Source: Planctomycetaceae bacterium UBA6894 (GTDB lineage Bacteria > Planctomycetota > Planctomycetia > Gemmatales > Gemmataceae). Taken from it: 6,753 nucleotides of DNA. The stretch spans positions 1-6,753 of the forward strand of contig DKBS01000192.1 of assembly GCA_002451275.1 (NCBI GenBank), written 5' to 3'. Below are positions 1 through 5,953 of this stretch, one piece after another. Numbering within the stretch: the first letter of the stretch is position 1; each line of letters opens with the position of its first letter. The notes beneath the pieces are model-generated. The model had not been told where the DNA came from, did no database searches, and worked only from the letters and a program-made list of their open reading frames with translations. The position numbers were made by a program, and so were the translations under genes.

Positions 1-25
1 ATAATCCGACAGAACTCTTGAAAAT

Positions 26-63
26 AGAAGCGGCCGGCCATTTTTCACTGGCCGGCCTCTTCT
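26..63 (-). terminator. Strong terminal hairpin after the fusion gene, possibly bidirectional
   Basis: Perfect nine-base arms (GGCCGGCCA at 32-40, TGGCCGGCC at 49-57) enclose an eight-base loop. After one mismatch (31/58) five more pairs follow (AGAAG at 26-30 with CTTCT at 59-63). It lies 27 bases past the TGA stop of the fusion gene. The minus-strand tail is short (ATTTTC), while the plus-strand tail is richer in T (about 58-69, ending TTTTT). It can therefore end the minus-strand transcript and perhaps also a convergent transcript from beyond the left edge. Confidence 0.75.
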
Positions 64-90
64 CTTTTTGGGGGAAAGCGTCCCTTTGGA

Positions 91-3000
91 TCAGGGGCTT
101 TCGATCGTTACCGCCATCACGACCGGGGCGCTGGCATCGCGGCCCTTGACAAACTCGATGGCTTTGAGGGGGGCCTGTTTTTTGGGCACCAGGCTCAGGT
201 AACGGATCTGCTTACCCTGCAGGTCAAAGGCGAACTGGGAACCCGGCACATCGACGCGACGGATATAGTCGGAGAAATGCTCGCCGTTCTTCAGGGGGTG
301 ATCCTCCTTGCTGCCATCCTCATAGACCAGCCGGACGATCATGCTGGTGGAACCCTTGGGGATGGCGGGGTAATTCCAGCCACCCACCCCCGAAAGCAGG
401 TGGATCGCACGGACATTGCCACCCACCGGCATGGAGACCTGCCTGGGCATCTTGGGAGCGGTGACGCCGTTGGTGCCGTACAGCATGACGGCATTGGGCC
501 TGGTGCCGCCCTTGGGGTCGATGAGCGCAAAGGGAACGCCGGCGAAAGTCTTGGGCTTCCAGTCATCGAAGATCATGCGGTCGCCTTCGGACTCGGGCCC
601 GAAGAACATACCGCGGTCCGTGGCGATGGTGGCGACCTTGTCGAGCGGCAGGGACAGGAACTTGCCGCGCTGGGTCATGAACTCGAGCAGGTCGGTGAGG
701 TCCTTCTCGTTGATCTGCTTCTCGAAACCTTCGGGCATGAGGGACTTGGGCGAAACGCTGATTTCCTCGATGTCGGACCGGTTGAGGACATGTTTTTTGC
801 CCTCGGCATCGACCAGCTCCAATGAGGTCTTAGTCTCGGAGTTCATCAGCCCACTGATGATCTGCCCGGCCGTGGTGACCACGGTCCAGGCGCGGAAGTT
901 GCCTTCCACACCACGGCTGGGATCCATGATGTGGATCAGCAGCTCTTCCTTGGGATGGGCGGCCATGCCGGACAGTTCGGGCCCGATGCCACCGGGGGGA
1001 ACACCCGGGCCTGCGACCGCGTTGTGCAAGTGGCACTTGGCGCAGTGTTGGAGGTAGACGGCCTTGCCGTGGGCGGCATCGCCTGTCTTTTTGGTCACGC
1101 CTTCGAGCTGATGGATGACCTTCTGCCGGTCGGCACTGGGCAGGCTGCCACCCATCTCCAGGAGTTTGCGGGCGCGATCGCCGATCTTGCGATCGGGGTG
1201 ATCGGCCATGGCGCGCTGCTGGTCCAGGGGCAGGTCGGTCAGCCGCAGGGTGCCCTTTTCGCAGGCGTCGAGCAGGGCCGGGGTCCACCCGGTGCGCTGG
1301 GCGAGCAGGCGCAGCGCCTGGTTACGGATGGAGGGGCTCCAGCCGGAGGAAGCTTCAATGATCTCCTTACCCACCGGGGCTTCGGATTTGCCGATCGCCT
1401 CCACCAGGCCCCGGGCCAAGTCTTGCGAGGCCTGGGGGGTGATGAGGCTGAGCAAGGTTTTGACCAACGCCGAATCCTTCTTGCCGAAATCCACCGCCTG
1501 GGAAGCCGCGGCGATGCGGGCGGCCTCAGGGGACTTGGCATCCTGGATGGTTTTCATCAGTTCCTGGACGAGCTTCTCGGTCTGCTTCAGCAGGCTTTCG
1601 ACCTGCCAGCGATCGCCCAGGCGGATAAGATCGCCACGCGCCTCGGCAGGTAATTGGGCCAGCAGAGTTTCCAACGCCTTGTCGCTTTGGGCATTCAGGG
1701 GGACCTTGCCTTCGGGCCAGCCCTTGACCAAGCCCTTCAGGACCACGGCGGCACGTTCCGGTTTGGCGGAAGCGAGTGCTTGAACCAGCTCATCGGCACG
1801 GCCAGCCGGTTTGCCCCGGGCGACATGCTCGGCAACGATGGACGCCACCTTGGTGGAGGTGGCTCCGGGGTCACCGGGCTGGGCCAACCACAGGCCCAGG
1901 AAGGAACCTTCCTGCCGGGCGGCGGCAGCGGTGACGGCATCAGGCAGCCAGCGGTCGCCTGTGATGACCGGATCCACCAACGCCTTGGCCAATGCCTCGG
2001 GTGCCTTGGGGTTGGCAGGGCGGTCGGCCAAGGCCAGGAAAGCGGCTAGACGGACCTGGGCATCGGGGTCGGTGGTGAGCCCGGCATCGATGATGGCGGT
2101 GGCAGCCTCGGCGGTATCGGGCAAGGCCAGGGCGGCATTGCGACGGACGCCAGCAGCAGGATGTTTCAAAGTGGCCATGATCGCCTGGGCGACCTTTTCA
2201 TCTGCCAAGGCGCCCAAACCATGCAGGGTCCAGATGGCGTGCATGGCGCCCACATCGAGGCCGATTTCATCGACCTTGGGAGTGGCCAAGATTTCCAGAA
2301 GCGCGGGGACCACATCCTTCTGGCCGCGATCGACCAGCAGGCGCTGGGCGTGGCGACGCCAGAACAGGTTGGAATTGCGCAGCGTGGCGACCAGCTTTTC
2401 GGGGGAGGCATCCTTCAGGGTGAACTTCAGGTCGCCCGGGTTTTGTTTGGCGACCAGCCGGTAGATGCGGCCGTGGGTCTTGTCGCGCAGGGGGATCTCA
2501 TAGGCGTTGCCCTTGCCGGTGGTGAACCCGGCGGGCGTGGGATTGTGCTGGACGATGTAGTTGTACCAGTCTATGACCCAGACATTGCCATCGGGGCCCA
2601 CCTCACCAACGATGGGGGCTACCCATTCATCGTCACCAGCGAACAGGTTCCAGGAAGGGCGGGAGCGGAAATCCGCCCCCTCCGGCTGGATCTCGAAAGT
2701 GGCCAGCAGGTGCCCGGTGGGCTCGGCCACAAAGGCGGTGCGGTTCCAGTATTCCCGGGGGTAATTGCGGGCGGTGTACAGTGCGTGCCCCGCAGCGGCG
2801 GTGAATCCACCGTGCCAATCGACCTGGCGGATCTTGTCGGTGATATTGGCAAACTTGGGATTGCCAGCGATTCCGCGCAGAACGGTAGAGGCCCAACCAC
2901 GGACCGCCTCATAGTAGCGGTTGGGAATGGGCATGTATTCACTGGGGTTGCCGTTGGCGGTGGAGCCGAAGAGGATGCCCTCCTCGGACAGGCCGATGCC

Positions 3001-4422
3001 CCAGGAATTGTTGTTGGTGTTGCGCAGGAACTCCATTTTGGAGCCATCGGGCTTCATGCGGACAAAGCCGGTACGGAAGTCGAGGTTCTCGCCACCCAAC
3101 GTGCCGCGAAAACCGGAATAGCCGACCATGAAGTAGATCCAGTTGTCGAGGCCGTAGTTGAGGTTGCTGGGGCCGGCGTGGGTGTCGCCTACATTCCAGC
3201 CTGTGAACAGGACTTTGCGCTCGTCGGCGACATCGTCGCCGTTGGTGTCGGTCAACAGCAGGGTCTCGGGGGCCTGATGCACCAAGAGTCCGCCCTTGAC
3301 GAAAATAATGCTGGTGGGGATGGAGAGCTTGTCGGCGAAGACGGTGGACTTGTCGGCAACGCCGTCACCGTTGGTGTCCTCCAGGATGGAGATACGGTCA
3401 CGCCCCTGCCCGGGTGGCCTTTTCTCGTTGGGATAATCGACCGTCTCGGCCACCCACAGCCGACCGCGCTCATCCCAATTCATGGCGATGGGCTTGCCCT
3501 GGATCATGGGTTCGGAGGCGAACAGCTTCAGCTCGAAATCCGTGGGGTTGGAGATGTGGCGCATGGACTGCTCGACCGACAGGGGCTTTTGCATCTGGCC
3601 CAGAGTGTCCTTCGTCGGTCCACCACCACGGCGGTCGGGATCGTAAAACGGCACCTTGGCGGGTTGGTACTCGAAGGGGGGCAGGTCCTTGGCGATGGGG
3701 GTCATGTCGGGGGCGCCGCGGTAGGAGCCGGCTGCTTCTGGGTCGCGGGCAACCGCCCAATACAGGCCGCGCTGCAGCAGCTTGTGGAAAGCGGGATGGC
3801 CGAAGGTGCGCTCATCGTGGCCCCAGGCGGTGTAGAAGACACGGCCTTTGCCCTCTTCGCGCACCCAAGTCCAGGGCTCCTCGCCGGATCCTTCCTTGCG
3901 GGTTTCCAGGACGGTACGACCTTCCGTGTTGTGCTTGTGGTGGACATAGGTCTCGTCCCAACTCTCGAAGGGCTTGAGACCCTTCAGGATGGGGTGGCCG
4001 GGTTCCTTGACGATGGTGGTGAAGGTGCCGGTGCCGTGACGCTGGAACTGCGCGCCCACCAGACGGATGTACTCGGGAGAATTCAGGAAGCAGTAGGAGG
4101 CGCAATGCACGGGTACAAAACCCTTGCCCGAGCGGACAAAGTCAACCAGCGCCTTCTCCTGTTCCGGCTCGATTTTGGGATGGTTGGCATAGACCATCAG
4201 CGCATCGTATTTCGCCAGGGTTTCCGGATTGAGGACCTTTGCATCCTCGGTGTACTCCAGCCGGATGGGTTCCTTGGCCCACGCCGAGGCCAACTGGCGG
4301 TAGCGGAGGGCAGGCTGGTGATGCCCGTTGTCCCCCAGGAACAGCACCCGCACCGGGGTGGAGGGGGCGGGATCGGCCCCGGGTCCGACGGCAAGAGCGG
4401 AAAGCAGCAGGGAGAGGAACAT
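91..4422 (-). CDS. Exported ThuA / PVC-type dehydrogenase / HEAT / cytochrome c fusion protein
   Basis: This 1443-residue protein probably acts outside the cytoplasm in redox chemistry on a sugar-like substrate; the substrate is unknown. Seen in order: a short signal peptide (residues 1 to about 17, MFLSLLLSALAVGPGA); a ThuA-like domain (about 24-228, with FLGDNGHH near the start, VHCASYC at 105-111 and YTAWGHDE at 197-204); a PVC-type membrane-bound dehydrogenase propeller (about 285-657, with two DTNGD-type calcium-like loops at 349-357 and 392-400); an Ala/Leu-rich HEAT-like helical stretch (about 670-1105); a c-type heme domain with CAKCH at 1127-1131 and a candidate axial Met in MPEG at 1229; and a beta-rich C-terminal domain (about 1253-1443). 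I chose the ATG at 4422 because GAGGTGG precedes it and a signal peptide follows. The frame stays open to a TTG at 4518, but the extra 32 residues look like leader sequence. A TTG at 4437 would add an Arg ahead of the hydrophobic stretch and is a weaker alternative. It is the last gene of the set. Domain families are fairly certain; the reaction is not. Confidence 0.9.
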   Translation of the reverse strand: MFLSLLLSALAVGPGADPAPSTPVRVLFLGDNGHHQPALRYRQLASAWAKEPIRLEYTEDAKVLNPETLAKYDALMVYANHPKIEPEQEKALVDFVRSGKGFVPVHCASYCFLNSPEYIRLVGAQFQRHGTGTFTTIVKEPGHPILKGLKPFESWDETYVHHKHNTEGRTVLETRKEGSGEEPWTWVREEGKGRVFYTAWGHDERTFGHPAFHKLLQRGLYWAVARDPEAAGSYRGAPDMTPIAKDLPPFEYQPAKVPFYDPDRRGGGPTKDTLGQMQKPLSVEQSMRHISNPTDFELKLFASEPMIQGKPIAMNWDERGRLWVAETVDYPNEKRPPGQGRDRISILEDTNGDGVADKSTVFADKLSIPTSIIFVKGGLLVHQAPETLLLTDTNGDDVADERKVLFTGWNVGDTHAGPSNLNYGLDNWIYFMVGYSGFRGTLGGENLDFRTGFVRMKPDGSKMEFLRNTNNNSWGIGLSEEGILFGSTANGNPSEYMPIPNRYYEAVRGWASTVLRGIAGNPKFANITDKIRQVDWHGGFTAAAGHALYTARNYPREYWNRTAFVAEPTGHLLATFEIQPEGADFRSRPSWNLFAGDDEWVAPIVGEVGPDGNVWVIDWYNYIVQHNPTPAGFTTGKGNAYEIPLRDKTHGRIYRLVAKQNPGDLKFTLKDASPEKLVATLRNSNLFWRRHAQRLLVDRGQKDVVPALLEILATPKVDEIGLDVGAMHAIWTLHGLGALADEKVAQAIMATLKHPAAGVRRNAALALPDTAEAATAIIDAGLTTDPDAQVRLAAFLALADRPANPKAPEALAKALVDPVITGDRWLPDAVTAAAARQEGSFLGLWLAQPGDPGATSTKVASIVAEHVARGKPAGRADELVQALASAKPERAAVVLKGLVKGWPEGKVPLNAQSDKALETLLAQLPAEARGDLIRLGDRWQVESLLKQTEKLVQELMKTIQDAKSPEAARIAAASQAVDFGKKDSALVKTLLSLITPQASQDLARGLVEAIGKSEAPVGKEIIEASSGWSPSIRNQALRLLAQRTGWTPALLDACEKGTLRLTDLPLDQQRAMADHPDRKIGDRARKLLEMGGSLPSADRQKVIHQLEGVTKKTGDAAHGKAVYLQHCAKCHLHNAVAGPGVPPGGIGPELSGMAAHPKEELLIHIMDPSRGVEGNFRAWTVVTTAGQIISGLMNSETKTSLELVDAEGKKHVLNRSDIEEISVSPKSLMPEGFEKQINEKDLTDLLEFMTQRGKFLSLPLDKVATIATDRGMFFGPESEGDRMIFDDWKPKTFAGVPFALIDPKGGTRPNAVMLYGTNGVTAPKMPRQVSMPVGGNVRAIHLLSGVGGWNYPAIPKGSTSMIVRLVYEDGSKEDHPLKNGEHFSDYIRRVDVPGSQFAFDLQGKQIRYLSLVPKKQAPLKAIEFVKGRDASAPVVMAVTIESP

Positions 4423-4425
4423 GAT

Positions 4426-4432
4426 CCACCTC
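4426..4432 (-). promoter_or_regulatory. Ribosome binding site of the ThuA/cytochrome fusion gene
   Basis: On the minus strand GAGGTGG lies with its GAGG core six bases before the ATG at 4420-4422. It is the main reason for choosing this start over the in-frame TTG at 4518, which would place the signal-peptide-like stretch 32 residues inside the protein. Confidence 0.75.
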
Positions 4433-4528
4433 GGCAAATCTTGAACGAACCCTTCGAACCTGGGCGGCGGGCCGGAGGTAACCGGGCACCGCCCTGAGGA
4501 ATTAACCTGACCGGGCAACAGGCGGGGG

Positions 4529-4554
4529 CCTCCACGCCCATTTCGGGGTGGAGG
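4529..4554 (-). terminator. Hairpin downstream of xylA (attenuator, partial terminator or mRNA stabiliser)
   Basis: Arms CCTCCAC and GTGGAGG form seven perfect pairs. After one bulged base three more C-G pairs follow, closing a five-base loop (GAAAT on the minus strand). The hairpin starts 14 bases after the xylA stop codon. No T-run follows on the minus strand, where the next bases are C-rich, so it does not look like a classic intrinsic terminator. It more likely protects the 3' end of the xylA message or reduces read-through into the fusion gene. Confidence 0.5.
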
Positions 4555-4568
4555 TAGGCCTCTGAGGG

Positions 4569-5879
4569 TCAGATGTACTGGTTGATGATGTTCTCGAGCA
4601 TCTCCTGGCGCCCGGACTCGTTCGGCTCGAGCGCGGGCTTGCCCAGGACATACTTCTCGAGCGACTCGAAGCTGGCCTTGCCGGCCTCAATCTCTGCACC
4701 CACGCCTGAATCGTAGGAGCGGTAGCGGTTCTTGAGGAAGTCATTGAGGACGCCGTCCTTGCGGATGGCGGCGGCGATCTTGGCGCCGCGGGCGAAGGCG
4801 TCCATGCCGCCGATGTGGGCATGGAACAGGTCAACCGGCTCGAAGCTCTCGCGGCGGACCTTGGCATCGAAGTTGACGCCGCCGGGTGCCAGGCCACCCT
4901 GCTCGAGGATGACCAGCATGCACTGGGTGGTGAGGTAAATATCGGTGGGGAACTGGTCGGTGTCCCAACCGAGGAGGGGATCGCCGGTATTGGCATCGAT
5001 GCTGCCAAGGGCGCCCTGGATGCGGGCGTATTCCAGCTCGTGCATCATGGTGTGGCCGGCCAGGGTGGCGTGGTTGGTCTCGATGTTCATCTTCACATGC
5101 CCCATCAAGCCGTACTGGCGGCAGAAGTTCAGGCAGGCGGCGACATCGAAGTCGTACTGGTGCTTGGTGGGCTCTTTGGGCTTGGGCTCGAAGAGGAACT
5201 GGCCCTTGAAGCCGATCTTCTTGGCGTAATCGACCGCCATGTGCATGAACTTGGCCAGGTGGTCGAGCTCACGCTTCATGTCGGTGTTGAACAGGTTGTG
5301 GTAGCCTTCGCGGCCGCCCCAGAAGACATAGTTCTCGCCACCCAACTCGTGGGTGACCTCGAGCGCCTTCTTCACCTGGGCGGCGGAGTGGGCGAAGACA
5401 TCGGCGTTGCAACTTGTGGCCGCGCCGTGCATGAAGCGTGGGTTTGAAAACAGGTTGGCGGTGCCCCAGAGGAGCTTGATGCCGGTGCGCTGCTGGGCGG
5501 CCTTGAGGGCCTTGACCACCGCATCGAAATTCTTGTTCGACTCGGCGAGGGTCTTACCTTCGGGCGCCACATCGCGGTCGTGGAAGGCGTAGAAGGGGCA
5601 GCCGAGCTTCTCGATGAATTCAAAAGCGACATCGACGCGCTTGACGGCGTTCTCGACGGATTCGGAACCATCATCCCAGGGGCGGAGCAGCGTGCCGGGA
5701 CCGAACGGGTCGCTGCCGGTGCCGCGGAAGGTGTGCCAGTAGCAGACGGTGAAGCGAAGGAGATCCTTCATCTTCTTGCCTTCGACCACCTCCTCGGGGT
5801 TGTAGTGACGGAAGGCGAGAGGATTCTTGCTGGTAGGGCCTTCGTACTGGATCTTGCCGATGTTGGGGAAATGACTCAT
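4569..5879 (-). CDS. xylA: Xylose isomerase (class II)
   Basis: Cytoplasmic enzyme that interconverts D-xylose and D-xylulose (and in vitro glucose and fructose) with two divalent metal ions, usually the first step of bacterial xylose use. The 436 residues match the roughly 440-residue class II type, with YNPEEVV near the N-terminus and CYWHTF at 46-51. All expected active-site residues are visible: His100 and Asp103 in FHDRD, Trp187 in FWGGREGY, Glu231 and Lys233 in FEPKPKEPTKHQ, Glu267 and His270 in NIETNHATLAGH, Asp295 in SIDANTGD, Asp306 and Asp308 in GWDTDQFP, and Asp338 in GGVNFDAK. The numbering is one less than in the E. coli enzyme as I recall it. The ATG at 5879 follows AGGAG at seven bases. 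The gene starts 74 bases after the oxidoreductase stop. No xylulokinase gene is in the window; it may lie elsewhere. Nothing suggests truncation or loss of activity. Confidence 0.98.
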   Translation of the reverse strand: MSHFPNIGKIQYEGPTSKNPLAFRHYNPEEVVEGKKMKDLLRFTVCYWHTFRGTGSDPFGPGTLLRPWDDGSESVENAVKRVDVAFEFIEKLGCPFYAFHDRDVAPEGKTLAESNKNFDAVVKALKAAQQRTGIKLLWGTANLFSNPRFMHGAATSCNADVFAHSAAQVKKALEVTHELGGENYVFWGGREGYHNLFNTDMKRELDHLAKFMHMAVDYAKKIGFKGQFLFEPKPKEPTKHQYDFDVAACLNFCRQYGLMGHVKMNIETNHATLAGHTMMHELEYARIQGALGSIDANTGDPLLGWDTDQFPTDIYLTTQCMLVILEQGGLAPGGVNFDAKVRRESFEPVDLFHAHIGGMDAFARGAKIAAAIRKDGVLNDFLKNRYRSYDSGVGAEIEAGKASFESLEKYVLGKPALEPNESGRQEMLENIINQYI

Positions 5880-5886
5880 CGAAACG

Positions 5887-5891
5887 CTCCT
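5887..5891 (-). promoter_or_regulatory. Ribosome binding site of xylA
   Basis: AGGAG on the minus strand with seven bases to the ATG at 5877-5879. It fixes the xylA start and agrees with the usual N-terminus of the family. Confidence 0.8.
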
Positions 5892-5920
5892 GAACTTTCT
5901 TGAACCTGGAGAGGAAAGGA

Positions 5921-5943
5921 GTGACGGTGGCTACCACCGGCAC
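5921..5943 (-). terminator. Hairpin downstream of the oxidoreductase gene
   Basis: Arms CGGTGG and CCACCG form six perfect pairs around a three-base loop. Beyond one mismatch, three further pairs (GTG with CAC) extend the stem. It begins ten bases after the TAG stop. On the minus strand it is followed by a pyrimidine-rich run (TCCTTTCCTCTCC) with few consecutive T, so it may be a weak terminator or attenuator upstream of xylA. Confidence 0.45.
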
Positions 5944-5953
5944 CCGCGGGAAA

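Larger units (their letters stand above)
4423..4568 (-). other. Intergenic gap between xylA and the fusion gene
   Basis: This 146-base gap holds a strong hairpin near the xylA stop (4529-4554), a second possible stem (GGGCGG at 4462-4467 with CCGCCC at 4489-4494, loop 21), a CCAGGTTC element at 4456-4463 also found before xylA, and the ribosome binding site. I see no convincing -35/-10 promoter pair, so cotranscription with xylA is likely but not shown. The gap is long enough to hold an internal promoter of a type I cannot recognise. Confidence 0.55.
5880..5953 (-). other. Intergenic gap between the oxidoreductase gene and xylA
   Basis: A 74-base gap with, in transcription order, a hairpin (5921-5943), a pyrimidine-rich stretch, CCAGGTTC (5902-5909), a second GTTC ten bases further on, and the xylA ribosome binding site. 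The spacing suits an operon with partial attenuation. I see no clear promoter hexamers. Confidence 0.55.

Noticed and set aside
32..57. Two copies of the 8-base palindrome GGCCGGCC
   Set aside because: They are simply the two arms of the terminal hairpin; no sign of a recombination or methylation site.
277..1653. Several plus-strand open frames of 130-240 codons opposite the heme and C-terminal domains
   Set aside because: They overlap each other in different frames, lack ribosome sites and show no family signature; they are shadows of the minus-strand gene.
4428..4479. Possible sequestering of the fusion-gene ribosome site by ACCTC at 4475-4479 (minus strand)
   Set aside because: Only five pairs with no extension on either side; too weak to claim a translational switch.
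2161..4497. Plus-strand open frame of 778 codons opposite the fusion gene
   Set aside because: It lies wholly antisense to a gene with clear domains. Its product is Gly/Val/Asp-rich with no recognisable motif, as expected of a shadow frame in GC-rich coding DNA.
4815..5447. Plus-strand open frame of 210 codons opposite xylA
   Set aside because: It is antisense to conserved active-site coding sequence of xylA. Its composition is repetitive Val/Gly/Glu without known motifs.
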